A stretch of 21,177 nucleotides of DNA, from positions 1 through 21,177 of the forward strand of contig DASSZN010000079.1 in NCBI GenBank assembly GCA_035702805.1, read 5' to 3'. The position numbers were made by a program, and so were the translations under genes. The notes beneath the pieces were generated by a model, which had not been told where the DNA came from, searched no databases, and saw only the letters and a list, made by a program, of their open reading frames with translations. Position 1 is the first letter of the stretch. Each line of letters starts with the position of its first letter. The stretch comes from DASSZN01 sp035702805. Its GTDB lineage: Bacteria > Chloroflexota > Chloroflexia > Thermomicrobiales > Thermomicrobiaceae. Shown here in pieces: positions 1 to 7,316 of this stretch.

Positions 1-1748
1 TGCGGCCGGCGGGGCGCAACGCCACACTGCTGGGGAACCCGAAGTTGCCCGCTGGTCTGGCAGGATCCCCACAGGTAGTAACCAACGGCAACTTCGTCGG
101 AGTCGTGGCCACGGACGAGTGGGCCGCGATCCAGGCGGCGAGTCAGCTCGACGTGAAGTGGCATCAAGGCACGCCGCTGCTCGCCACGGACGACGGCACG
201 GCCGCCACTCGGACGGCCCTGAAGCAGGCCCTCCAGGACTCTGCCAACACCTTCAACGCCAAAGCGCTCTCCGCCGTCGGCGACGTAACCTCCGGTCTGT
301 CCGGAGCCGCGACGACGCTCCAGGCGACCTACTTCACGCCCTATCAGATGCACGCCGCTATCGGGCCCTCCTGCGCCGTCGCCGACGTCCGCAGCGCCCC
401 CGACCAGAAAACCGGAATCCAGGCCACGATCTGGTCCGGCACGCAGGGCGTCTACCAGCTGCAGGGCGCGATCGCCAAGCTGCTGGGGATTGCGCCCGCA
501 GCCGTGCACGTGATCTACGCGGAGGCGTCCGGCTGCTACGGCCACAACGGCGCGGACGACGCCGCGGCCGACGCGGCCCTGCTCTCCCAGGCGGCCGGCG
601 CGCCGGTCCGGGTGCAGTGGATGCGCCCCGACGAAGACGGCTGGGAGCCGCTCGGCCCGGCGATGGTTCATGAGATGCAGGGCGGGCTGGACCAGGCGGG
701 AAAGGTGGCTGCCTGGGAGCACACCCTGTGGACACAGACCCACTCCACCCGTCCGGGTGGGATCGCCGGCAACCTGCTCGCCGGCCAGGAGCTCGGCTTC
801 GCGCCGCAGCCGGAGAGCCCGACCGGACTGCTGGGCGGCCGAAACAGCATCGTGAACTACGCGTTCCGGAACTCTCTCGTCACCGCCAACTCGGTCCGAA
901 GCTTCACTACCGCGACCAGCGGCACGTGGACGCAGACCACGAACCTGTTCCCCCGGACCACCGCGCTGCGCACGCTCGGCGGTTTCTCGAACACGTTCGC
1001 GAACGAGTCGTTCGTGGACGAGCTGGCGATGGCGGCGAACGCCGACCCGCTCGCGTTTCGCCAGCAGTACCTGTCCGATCCCCGCGGGCTTGCGGTGCTG
1101 AGCGCCGTGGCGAAGGCGGCCAACTGGAAGGCCATTCCGTGGCCAAAGAGACCGAGACCGGTGGTACCGTCACCTCCGCCGCAAGCTCAGACGCCGCCAT
1201 CCCCGCCGGCACCGCCGCCGTACTTCGGACGCGGCATCGCCTACGTGCAGTACGAGAACAGCCTGGCCTACGTGGCGACCTATGCCGAGGTGCTGGTCGA
1301 CCCGACCAGTGGCGCGGTCCAGGTGACCCGCGTCATCGTGGCGCACGACTGCGGCCTGATCATCAACCCCGACGGGCTGACCAACCAGATCCAGGGGAAC
1401 GTGATCCAGGCCACGAGCCGGACGCTGAAGGAAGAGGTCCTCTTCGACTCCAGCGGCGTCACCAGCCTGACCTGGGCCGGCGTCCCGACGGACAACACGT
1501 GGAGCATCAAGTACAAAGCCGGACCCAGCTACCCGATCCTCCACTTCAACGAGGTGCCCAGCATCCAGGTGCTGCTGCTCGACCAGCCCACCAAGCCGGC
1601 CTGGGGCGCCGGCGAGCCGGCGTCGGAGACGATGGGCGCCGCGATCGGCAACGCCATCTACTTCGCCATCGGCGTGCGGCTGCGCGAGTTGCCGTTCACG
1701 CCCGCCAACGTGCTGGCGGCGTGGCAGGCAGCTCTGGCACGTCCGTAA
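1..1748 (+). CDS. Xanthine dehydrogenase-family molybdopterin-binding subunit (IorB/nicotinate dehydrogenase B-like), 5' partial
   Basis: The reading frame is open from base 3 to the TAA at 1746-1748, so the gene starts before the window; about 581 residues are visible. It is the large, molybdenum-cofactor-binding subunit of a molybdenum hydroxylase that oxidises N-heterocycles or aldehydes. Visible family signatures are a W-S-G-T-Q-G segment near 430-450, an S-G-C-Y-G-H-N-G-A-D-D stretch near 528-560 typical of the IorB/nicotinate dehydrogenase branch, the HDCGLIINPDG segment near 1345-1377 followed by N-Q-I-Q-G-N, and a GAGEPA motif whose GAG codon at 1614-1616 is the likely catalytic glutamate. 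A proline-rich linker (about 1147-1222) lies between the two Mo-binding halves. The partner 2Fe-2S subunit is not downstream and may lie upstream of the window. The substrate cannot be read from sequence. The family is confident; the subfamily is moderate. Confidence 0.88.
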   Translation, partial: RPAGRNATLLGNPKLPAGLAGSPQVVTNGNFVGVVATDEWAAIQAASQLDVKWHQGTPLLATDDGTAATRTALKQALQDSANTFNAKALSAVGDVTSGLSGAATTLQATYFTPYQMHAAIGPSCAVADVRSAPDQKTGIQATIWSGTQGVYQLQGAIAKLLGIAPAAVHVIYAEASGCYGHNGADDAAADAALLSQAAGAPVRVQWMRPDEDGWEPLGPAMVHEMQGGLDQAGKVAAWEHTLWTQTHSTRPGGIAGNLLAGQELGFAPQPESPTGLLGGRNSIVNYAFRNSLVTANSVRSFTTATSGTWTQTTNLFPRTTALRTLGGFSNTFANESFVDELAMAANADPLAFRQQYLSDPRGLAVLSAVAKAANWKAIPWPKRPRPVVPSPPPQAQTPPSPPAPPPYFGRGIAYVQYENSLAYVATYAEVLVDPTSGAVQVTRVIVAHDCGLIINPDGLTNQIQGNVIQATSRTLKEEVLFDSSGVTSLTWAGVPTDNTWSIKYKAGPSYPILHFNEVPSIQVLLLDQPTKPAWGAGEPASETMGAAIGNAIYFAIGVRLRELPFTPANVLAAWQAALARP

Positions 1749-1769
1749 GGCTCGAGCGGCGATCGCGTT

Positions 1770-1806
1770 GGCCGGGCCGCTCGCCGGTGACGTGAGCGGC
1801 CCGGCC
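1770..1806 (+). terminator. GC-rich hairpin after the molybdenum hydroxylase gene
   Basis: A perfect 13-bp inverted repeat (1770-1782 with 1794-1806) encloses an 11-nt loop and begins 22 nt after the TAA stop. No T-run follows, so this is either a U-tract-less terminator or a 3'-end-stabilising hairpin. Confidence 0.55.
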
Positions 1807-1828
1807 GGCGGATCACCCGGGTGAGCGT

Positions 1829-1882
1829 GGAGGCGCGGATATGGCCGGACTTCTCGAGCAAGTCCGCCGTGTCCGCGCCTCC
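1829..1882 (+). ncRNA. Long near-perfect hairpin, possible structured RNA
   Basis: Bases 1829-1852 pair with 1860-1882 to give 23 base pairs with a single bulged C (1845 or 1846) and a 7-nt loop (1853-1859). The outer 11 bp (1829-1839 with 1872-1882) and the inner 7 bp (1846-1852 with 1860-1866) are perfect. The only two non-Watson-Crick pairs, 1840/1871 and 1842/1869, are U-G wobbles when read as plus-strand RNA but would be A-C mismatches on the minus strand, which hints at an RNA function on the plus strand. It could instead be a second terminator or a mobile palindromic repeat. No promoter was recognised immediately upstream. Confidence 0.4.
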
Positions 1883-2104
1883 TCCCGTTGTCGGTGCCTT
1901 GGCTACGTTGACGCGCATACCATCGCCGAGCCCTCGACCGGCCGCGCCCGCATCCTCTCGAGGCAATTCATGGGCATACTCGAGCGGAGACCGGATTGAC
2001 ACCGTGACTTGCGTAAAGACCCTCGTTTCCGAAGGCACCCCGCACCGTCGGTGACGCCCGATGGCCCTGGCTCGCTCCCGGAGTCGGCTCCCCACTTGCC
2101 GGAT

Positions 2105-2148
2105 CGTGTCCCACCGTGTCCCGCCCCGTCATCGCCGCGCGTGGGACA
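2105..2148. promoter_or_regulatory. Direct and inverted repeat cluster upstream of the protease gene
   Basis: CGTGTCCCAC (2105-2114) is followed directly by CGTGTCCCGC (2115-2124), a tandem 10-bp repeat with one mismatch. An inverted copy, GTGGGACA, sits at 2141-2148 and is complementary to 2107-2114. Its position about 100 bp before the HtrA-like start would suit an operator or a leader structure. The role is inferred. Confidence 0.3.
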
Positions 2149-2243
2149 GGCCGAACGACACTGGCGCGCGGCGACGGTGTGGGAAATGATTGTGTCGCGG
2201 CGCGTGCCGTTGGCGGACGCGGACTGGGGAGGAGGGGACCACG

Positions 2244-3362
2244 GTGAAACGCCAGGTCGGGTTTCTCCCGGCCGTTGGAGTGGCGGTCACCACGCTGGTG
2301 TTCGGCCTGCTCGGGGGGATCCTGCTCGGGGCCGCCGGGGGAATGTGGTACGCCGAGCAGCACCTGCCGGCGCCACTGCTCGCCACCGGCGCGGCGTCCT
2401 CGAGCGGCCAGACAACTCTCTCCGCGTCGGTCAGCGCGATCGTCGGCCGGGTCGACCCGGCGATCGTCACCATCGTCAACACCCCGCCCGGCGCGTCCCC
2501 GAGCAGCCAGTCGTCGCAGACCGACATGGGCACCGGCATGATCCTCGACCACCAGGGCCACATCGTCACCAACAACCACGTCATCGAGGGCGGCGGCTCG
2601 CTCCAGGTCATCTTCAGCGACGGGCACACCGTCGCCGCTACCCTGGTCGGCACCGACGCGTTCCAGGACATCGCCGTCATCAAGGTGGCCGGCCCGGTGC
2701 CGGCCACCGTCAACTTCGGCGACTCCTCGCAGCTACAGCCCGGTCAGCGCGTGGTGGCCATCGGCAGCGCCCTGGGCGAGTTCCACAACACGGTCACCGA
2801 GGGCGTCGTCAGCGCCAGCGGCCGCTCGCTCGACACCGGCAACGGCTACCTGCTCGAGAACCTGGTGCAGCACTCGGCCCCGATCAACCCCGGCAACTCG
2901 GGCGGGCCGCTGATCGACCTGTCGGGCAACGTCGTCGGCATGAACACCGCCATCGTCCAGGGCGGCTTCGGCCAGACCGGCGCGGATGGCCTGAGCTTCG
3001 CCATCGCCAGCAACACGGTCAGGAGCTACGTGGGGCAGCTCATCGCCTACGGGGCGATCGCGCGGCCCTACGTGGGCATCACCTTTCGGCCGATCGACCA
3101 GGGGAACACTACCCTGAGCGCGAACGCCCAGCCACAGCCGATCGTGGTCGCCGAGGTCAGCCCGGGCAGCCCGGCCACGCAGGCCGGCATCCGCGTGGGC
3201 GACCAGATCACCGCCGTCGGCGGCACGTCGCTCGACGACCAGCACCCGTTCCTGAACGTGCTCTACCGGTACCGGCCGGGCGACGTGGTCACCCTGCGGG
3301 TCGAGAGCGGCGGCAGCACGCGGGACGTCAAGGTGACGCTGGTTGCGCGCCCGACGACGTAG
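2244..3362 (+). CDS. Membrane-anchored HtrA/DegP-like trypsin-family serine protease with PDZ domain
   Basis: This 372-residue protein is an S1C-family serine protease of the cell envelope, expected to degrade or chaperone misfolded exported proteins. I chose GTG at 2244 because GGAGGGG (2230-2236) sits 7 nt upstream; an in-frame TTG at 2190 has no such site and would add 18 poorly folded residues. An N-terminal membrane segment (about residues 9-32) anchors it with the catalytic domain outside. The trypsin domain (about 60-270) has the full triad: His112 in TNNHVI, Asp142 in the QDIAVIKV segment, and Ser219 in NPGNSGGP. One C-terminal PDZ domain (about 275-368) has a carboxylate-binding YVGI-like loop and a G-D-Q-I segment. 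An ECF sigma/anti-sigma pair lies directly downstream on the same strand, a setting consistent with envelope-stress control. Length and layout are typical of single-PDZ HtrA proteins. Confidence 0.95.
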   Translation: MKRQVGFLPAVGVAVTTLVFGLLGGILLGAAGGMWYAEQHLPAPLLATGAASSSGQTTLSASVSAIVGRVDPAIVTIVNTPPGASPSSQSSQTDMGTGMILDHQGHIVTNNHVIEGGGSLQVIFSDGHTVAATLVGTDAFQDIAVIKVAGPVPATVNFGDSSQLQPGQRVVAIGSALGEFHNTVTEGVVSASGRSLDTGNGYLLENLVQHSAPINPGNSGGPLIDLSGNVVGMNTAIVQGGFGQTGADGLSFAIASNTVRSYVGQLIAYGAIARPYVGITFRPIDQGNTTLSANAQPQPIVVAEVSPGSPATQAGIRVGDQITAVGGTSLDDQHPFLNVLYRYRPGDVVTLRVESGGSTRDVKVTLVARPTT

Positions 3363-3528
3363 GGCCGGGACGCCGGCACGCGTCCGCGCAGCCGACGTGC
3401 CCACCTCCATCGAAGCGAGGCAGCGAGACGGCGGTGGTACACCTGACACAAGAACCGCGCGCACGGTGTTTAGTAAGTGACGAGCGCGGGGATGACCCGC
3501 TGGGTAGCTGCGGAGTTGGACGACGCAC

Positions 3529-4149
3529 GTGGGCCTATCGATCGCCCCGATGACCTCGGAGCCCGTGCTGACCACCGCGCAAGAGACCGGCGACGAGGCG
3601 GACTTCGAGGAGGCCTTCCGGCGCCACTACCCGACGGTCTACCGCGTGCTCTTGCGGTTGACCGGCTCGCCGGACGAGGCCGAGGACCTGGCCCAGGAGG
3701 TGTTCCTGCGCCTGCTGCAGCGCCCGGCCCCGCATGGAGACGACGCGAATCTCGGCGGCTGGCTCTACCGCGTGGCCAGCAACCTGGGGTTCAACGCCCT
3801 GCGGGCACGGCGCCGCGGCCGGAGCCGGCTGCTCCGCTGGGCGCGGCTCGAGCCGCCGACCACGACGCAGCTGCCCGATCCGGCGGCCGACGTCGAGCGC
3901 GACGACGCAGCCGCGGCCGTGCGAGCGGCGCTGGCGGAGTTGCGCGAGCGCGACCGGACGGCCCTCGTCCTCCGCTACTCGGGAGTCTCGTACGCCGAGA
4001 TCGCGGTCGCGCTCGGCGTGCGGGCCAACTCGGTCGGAACGATCCTGGTGCGCGCGGAACGCGCCCTGCGGGCGCGCTACCTCGCGCAGAACCCAGACGC
4101 CGGGGAGGAGCAGGACGGTGAACACACCACGCGCCTGCCTGAACGATAG
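3529..4149 (+). CDS. ECF-family RNA polymerase sigma factor
   Basis: A 206-residue extracytoplasmic-function sigma factor that would direct RNA polymerase to a stress regulon. Region sigma-2 spans about residues 24-95 (FEEAFRRHYP, then the conserved D-E-A-E-D-L-A-Q-E-V-F helix that binds core and recognises the -10 element, then GWLYRVASN). Region sigma-4 spans about 130-188 (LRERDRTALVLRY, then the SYAEIAVALGV helix-turn-helix). Start choice is uncertain: GTG at 3529 has GGAG at 3512-3515 and GGA at 3518-3520, while the in-frame ATG at 3550 has no ribosome binding site. The last 32 bp overlap the downstream anti-sigma gene, the usual arrangement for coupled sigma/anti-sigma expression. The 166 bp upstream hold only short (6-bp) hairpins, and no promoter could be assigned confidently. 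Confidence 0.93.
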   Translation: MGLSIAPMTSEPVLTTAQETGDEADFEEAFRRHYPTVYRVLLRLTGSPDEAEDLAQEVFLRLLQRPAPHGDDANLGGWLYRVASNLGFNALRARRRGRSRLLRWARLEPPTTTQLPDPAADVERDDAAAAVRAALAELRERDRTALVLRYSGVSYAEIAVALGVRANSVGTILVRAERALRARYLAQNPDAGEEQDGEHTTRLPER

Positions 4150-5341
4150 CGAGCTGAGAGCCCTGGTCGACGCGCGGACCGGAGCGCCGGACGCGGACCG
4201 CTGGTCCGCGCACCTGGCGGAGTGCCCGGACTGCCGCGACCGGCTCGCTCGGCTGCAGGCGAACGCCGCCTTCGCTGGCGCGCTGATGGATCGGCTCGAG
4301 CCGACCCCGACTACCACGGACGTCACGGCCGCCTACCGGCGGCTACGCACACGGGCCGCGACCGGCGGCCCGCTCTCCCCGACACGGGAAGGAGCCTCCC
4401 TGATGAATCGCCTGTTCGGCGCGCCACGTCGTGCGGCCGTCGCCGTGGCTGGCGTCGCCCTCGTCGCGATCATGGTCGCCACCGCGCTGGTCGCGCCGGT
4501 CGGCACCCTGGCGGACAACCTGCTCAGCCAGTTCCGCGTCCACCAGTTCGCGGCCATCACCATCCCGATGGACCTGGTCCAGCAGTACGCCGGCGCCTCC
4601 AAGTCGCTCACGCCGCAGGATATGCAGCAGATCCAGACCGAGCTCAAGAGCCTGGGCTCCTTCTCGACCACGCTGACCAAGCAGAGCGTGACGCCGGTCG
4701 CCTCGCTGGCCGACGCGAAGGCCCACATGGGCGGCAGCCTTGCGGTTCCCGCCTCTAACGCGCTGCCATCGGGCTTCACCGCCCAGCCCAAGGTCTACGT
4801 CGGCAACGCGGGAACGGCCCAGGTGACGGTCAACGTCGCCAAGCTGGAGTCGGCCCTGTCCAAGTACAGCCTGACGGTCCAGGGGCTGCCGAACCCGGCG
4901 ACCACGCCCACGGTCACCTTCAGCCTGGACGTCCCGGCCTCGGCCGTCCTCGACTACCAGTCGGGGACCAACCACCTGGTCGTCGGCCAGATGGCCAGCC
5001 CGACGCTGAACATCCCGTCGACGGTGGACGTCAACGGCCTGCGTGACACGGTCCTGAGCATTCCGGGCCTGCCGGCCGACCTGGTCGCCCAGATCCGCTC
5101 GGTCAACGACTGGACCCACACGCTGATCGTCCCGATCCCGTCGGGCTTCACCAGCAGCCAGACGACGGTCAACGGCCACGCGGCGCTCCTGATCACCGGC
5201 AAGGGGACCGGCGCCAACGGCCAGAGTGGGTCGGCGGTCCTCTGGCAGGTACCGCAGTCGAATGGCACGCCCATGCTCTACATCGTGGCCGGCCAGGGTC
5301 TGAGCGGCAACGACGTCATGAACGTCGCGAAGTCGATGTAA
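4118..5341 (+). CDS. Transmembrane zinc-finger (ZAS/zf-HC2) anti-sigma factor with large extracytoplasmic domain
   Basis: A 407-residue protein expected to hold the preceding ECF sigma factor inactive. Start GTG 4118 is chosen because GGGGAGGAG (4102-4110) lies 7 nt upstream, overlapping the sigma gene end. The cytoplasmic N-terminus has the H-x3-C-x2-C zinc site of the anti-sigma domain: His32, Cys36, Cys39 in SAHLAECPDC. A linker (about 60-100) leads to one membrane helix (about 106-126), then about 280 residues outside the membrane that I could not assign to a named fold; they are rich in Thr, Ser and Val and hold several short beta-strand-like segments, possibly the sensing part. An in-frame ATG at 4403 (residue 96) has its own strong GGAAGGAG (4387-4394), so a second, shorter product lacking the zinc finger is possible. 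The anti-sigma role is confident from motif plus neighbour; the signal sensed is unknown. Confidence 0.87.
   Translation: MNTPRACLNDSELRALVDARTGAPDADRWSAHLAECPDCRDRLARLQANAAFAGALMDRLEPTPTTTDVTAAYRRLRTRAATGGPLSPTREGASLMNRLFGAPRRAAVAVAGVALVAIMVATALVAPVGTLADNLLSQFRVHQFAAITIPMDLVQQYAGASKSLTPQDMQQIQTELKSLGSFSTTLTKQSVTPVASLADAKAHMGGSLAVPASNALPSGFTAQPKVYVGNAGTAQVTVNVAKLESALSKYSLTVQGLPNPATTPTVTFSLDVPASAVLDYQSGTNHLVVGQMASPTLNIPSTVDVNGLRDTVLSIPGLPADLVAQIRSVNDWTHTLIVPIPSGFTSSQTTVNGHAALLITGKGTGANGQSGSAVLWQVPQSNGTPMLYIVAGQGLSGNDVMNVAKSM
4387..4405 (+). promoter_or_regulatory. Internal Shine-Dalgarno and in-frame ATG inside the anti-sigma gene
   Basis: GGAAGGAG at 4387-4394 is followed after 8 nt by ATG at 4403-4405, in frame with the anti-sigma gene. 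Initiation here would give a 312-residue protein that begins just before the membrane helix (MNRLFGAPRR) and lacks the zinc-binding domain. Confidence 0.45.
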
Positions 5342-5370
5342 TGCGACACCCAGCCAACGGGTTCGACTCC

Positions 5371-5398
5371 GGAGCGGCGGCCGCGCGGCCGCCGCTCC
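5371..5398. terminator. 28-bp perfect palindrome after the anti-sigma gene
   Basis: Bases 5371-5384 are the exact reverse complement of 5385-5398, giving a 28-bp perfect GC-only palindrome apart from two A/T pairs. It starts 30 bp after the anti-sigma stop and lies before the ABC transporter gene, so it probably terminates the sigma operon. No T-run follows. Confidence 0.55.
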
Positions 5399-5439
5399 CC
5401 TGCCCCACACCAGCCCCGTCCGGGGAGCCCGGCGGCCCT

Positions 5440-5457
5440 ATGGCATACTCGCCGTCA
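5440..5457 (+). promoter_or_regulatory. Possible leaderless promoter of the ABC transporter genes
   Basis: The ATG at 5457 has no Shine-Dalgarno within 25 nt. A -10-like CATACT (5444-5449, four of six matches to TATAAT) ends 7 nt before the ATG, the spacing expected if transcription starts at the A of the start codon. No clear -35 element is seen. Confidence 0.35.
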
Positions 5458-6434
5458 TGAGCGAGACGCTGGTGCTGCCGGCCGCCACGGCCGCGGCAGA
5501 GACCACCACGGCCGCCGTCGAGACCTTCGGCCTGCGCAAGGTGTACGGCGAGCGCGCGGTCGTGCAGGACCTGACGCTGCGGGTCGGTGACGGCGAGGTC
5601 TTCGGCTTTCTCGGTCCGAACGGCGCCGGCAAGACCACCTCGGTCAAGATGCTGATGGGGCTGGTTCGTCCCACCGCCGGCACCGCTCGCCTGCTCGGCC
5701 GGCCGCTCGGCGACCGCCAGGCGCGGGAGCAGATCGGGTTCCTGCCCGAGATGTTCCGCTTCCACGACTGGCTGACCGGCGAGCAACTGCTCGACTTCCA
5801 CGGCCGCCTCTACGGGATGTCCCGCGGCGAGCGACGCCGCCGCATCCCCGAGGTACTGGAGACCGTCGGGCTGGCCCACTCCGGCGGCCAGCGCGTCCGC
5901 ACCTACTCCAAGGGCATGCAGCAGCGCATCGGCATCGCCCAGGCGCTGATCAACAACCCACGGCTCGTCTTCCTCGACGAGCCAACCTCCGCGCTCGACC
6001 CGCTCGGCCGCCGCGACGTGCGCGCGATCATCACCCGGCTGCGCGACCAGGGCGTGACCGTCTTCCTCAACTCCCACCTGCTCTCCGAGGTCGAGTCGGT
6101 CTCCGACCGGGTGGCGATCATCACCCACGGGCGGGTGGCCGCCATCGGTCCGATGGCCGAGCTGCTGCGCCGCGAGCTCACCGTCGAGCTGCGGCTGGGC
6201 TCGGCCGGGCCGGAGGTGCTGGCCGAACTGGGCAAGGTCGTCACCGTCGAGCACGTGGACGGTGCCGCCCGGCCGGTCGTGATCGCCCGGGTGCCCGACG
6301 ACGAGACTATCGCCCGCGCCGTCGACCTGCTGGTGCGCCGCGGCGTGCCGGTCTACGGCGTCATGCCCGAGCACCGGACCCTGGAGGAGGTGTTCGTCGA
6401 CGTGGTGGGCAGCGACGGGGAGGAGTCGCGGTGA
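5457..6434 (+). CDS. ABC transporter ATP-binding protein
   Basis: A 325-residue ATPase that would energise the permease encoded next. The nucleotide-binding domain (about residues 23-240) is complete: Walker A GPNGAGKTT (53-61), signature YSKGMQQR (150-157), Walker B LVFLDEP (170-176), D-loop SALD (178-181) and switch His207. The usual Q-loop glutamine position appears as Glu in GFLPE (94-98), as is common in ABC-2 drug/Na-type exporters. A C-terminal region (about 240-320) of the DUF4162 type follows. The N-terminal 20 residues are Ala/Thr-rich and unlike the family core. Its TGA overlaps the permease GTG by 4 bp (6431-6434), indicating translational coupling. The substrate cannot be determined. 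Confidence 0.94.
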   Translation: MSETLVLPAATAAAETTTAAVETFGLRKVYGERAVVQDLTLRVGDGEVFGFLGPNGAGKTTSVKMLMGLVRPTAGTARLLGRPLGDRQAREQIGFLPEMFRFHDWLTGEQLLDFHGRLYGMSRGERRRRIPEVLETVGLAHSGGQRVRTYSKGMQQRIGIAQALINNPRLVFLDEPTSALDPLGRRDVRAIITRLRDQGVTVFLNSHLLSEVESVSDRVAIITHGRVAAIGPMAELLRRELTVELRLGSAGPEVLAELGKVVTVEHVDGAARPVVIARVPDDETIARAVDLLVRRGVPVYGVMPEHRTLEEVFVDVVGSDGEESR

Positions 6435-7291
6435 AGGCGCTGACGATCGCCCGGCTGACCTTCCGCGAGGCCTTCCAGCGCAAGCTCGTCTGGGGCGTGC
6501 TCGCCCTGAGCCTGGTCTTCGCCGTGCTCTACGCCTACGGCTTCCACCTGCTCGTCAACCAGTGGCACGACATCGTGGCCCGGCGCGCGGCCGGCGAGCG
6601 CACCAACTCGCTGGTCACCTATAGCGTGCTCGCCAGCAACATGGTGATGCTCGGGCTGTACACGGTGAATTTCCTGGCCGGGATCATGACGATCTTCGCC
6701 GCGGTCGGCTCGATCGCCGGGGAGATCGACAGCGGTACCCTCCACGCCATCGTGCCCAAGCCGCTGGGCCGCTGGGAGATCGTGCTCGGCAAGTACATCG
6801 GCTTCGCCACCATGATCGTGATCTACATCGCGGCGATGGTCACCGCGGTGGCGCTGAGCGCGCGGTACGTCGGCAGCTACACGCCGCCGAATCTGGTCAA
6901 GGGCACACTCCTGATCATCCTGGTCTCGATCATCCTGCTCAGCCTGACGATGTTCGGCACGACCATCTTCTCGACCATGACCAACGGGGTCATCGTCTTC
7001 ATGCTCTACGGCATGGCCATGACCGGCGGGCTGGTCGAGCAGATCGGCACCCTCCTCAACAACAACACCATGATCAACATGGGGATCATCAGCAGCATTC
7101 TGGTGCCCAGCGACAGCATGTGGCGGCTGGCCAGCTACACCGTGCAGCCGCTCGGTGCCGTCAGCTTCACCGGACCAAACCCGCTCGGCACGACCGTGCC
7201 GCCGAGCATGACCGCGGTCGAGTACTCTATCGCCTACTGCGTGGTGCTGCTCGTCGGCGCCATGCTCGTCTTCCGCTACCGCGACCTCTGA
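6431..7291 (+). CDS. ABC-2 type transporter permease
   Basis: A 286-residue integral membrane protein forming the channel for the upstream ATPase. GTG 6431 is the start: GGGGAGGAG (6417-6425) lies 5 nt upstream, and the GTGA overlap with the ATPase stop supports it. The pattern fits ABC-2 family permeases: a cytoplasmic N-terminus (TIARLTFREAFQRKLVWG), a first helix at about 20-42, an extracytoplasmic loop, then helices near 70-98, 120-146, 155-180, 182-205 and 258-280. The segment G-E-I-D-S-G-T-L-H-A-I-V-P-K-P (near residue 97-111) is the conserved coupling-helix motif seen in NosY/ABC-2 permeases. The substrate is unknown; lipid, drug and copper-related roles are all possible for this family. 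Confidence 0.9.
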   Translation: MKALTIARLTFREAFQRKLVWGVLALSLVFAVLYAYGFHLLVNQWHDIVARRAAGERTNSLVTYSVLASNMVMLGLYTVNFLAGIMTIFAAVGSIAGEIDSGTLHAIVPKPLGRWEIVLGKYIGFATMIVIYIAAMVTAVALSARYVGSYTPPNLVKGTLLIILVSIILLSLTMFGTTIFSTMTNGVIVFMLYGMAMTGGLVEQIGTLLNNNTMINMGIISSILVPSDSMWRLASYTVQPLGAVSFTGPNPLGTTVPPSMTAVEYSIAYCVVLLVGAMLVFRYRDL

Positions 7292-7316
7292 CGCGACGCG
7301 CGCATCGTGCGACACT

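Larger units (their letters stand above)
1749..2243. other. Gene-free stretch between the molybdenum hydroxylase and the HtrA-like protease
   Basis: These 495 bases hold no convincing gene: open frames here lack ribosome binding sites and give low-complexity, arginine/proline-rich translations. The stretch does contain the terminator-like hairpin at 1770-1806, the longer hairpin at 1829-1882 and a direct/inverted repeat cluster at 2105-2148. A perfect TTGACA occurs at 1996-2001 but has no acceptable -10 element at 15-19 nt. Confidence 0.7.

Noticed and set aside
1751..1984. Four CTCGAG hexamers within about 230 bp (1751, 1853, 1957, 1979)
   Set aside because: The spacing is irregular and the flanks do not match, so I take it as chance in GC-rich DNA.
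1996..2001. Perfect TTGACA hexamer as a -35 promoter element
   Set aside because: No -10-like hexamer occurs 15-19 nt downstream; the nearest AT-rich stretch (about 2013-2018) is too close.
1821..2054. A possible 77-residue small protein in the gene-free stretch
   Set aside because: It lacks a ribosome binding site, runs through the 1829-1882 hairpin, and gives a Ser/Pro-rich translation with no hydrophobic or motif pattern.
3368..3401. Short hairpins after the HtrA-like gene as a terminator
   Set aside because: Two competing 6-bp stems (3368-3373 with 3380-3385; 3375-3380 with 3396-3401) are too short to call with confidence, so read-through to the sigma gene cannot be excluded.
2009..3553. 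A 514-codon plus-strand open frame overlapping the HtrA-like protease in another frame
   Set aside because: The translation is Arg/Pro/Gly-rich with no domain, whereas the overlapping frame encodes a complete serine protease with a good start site.
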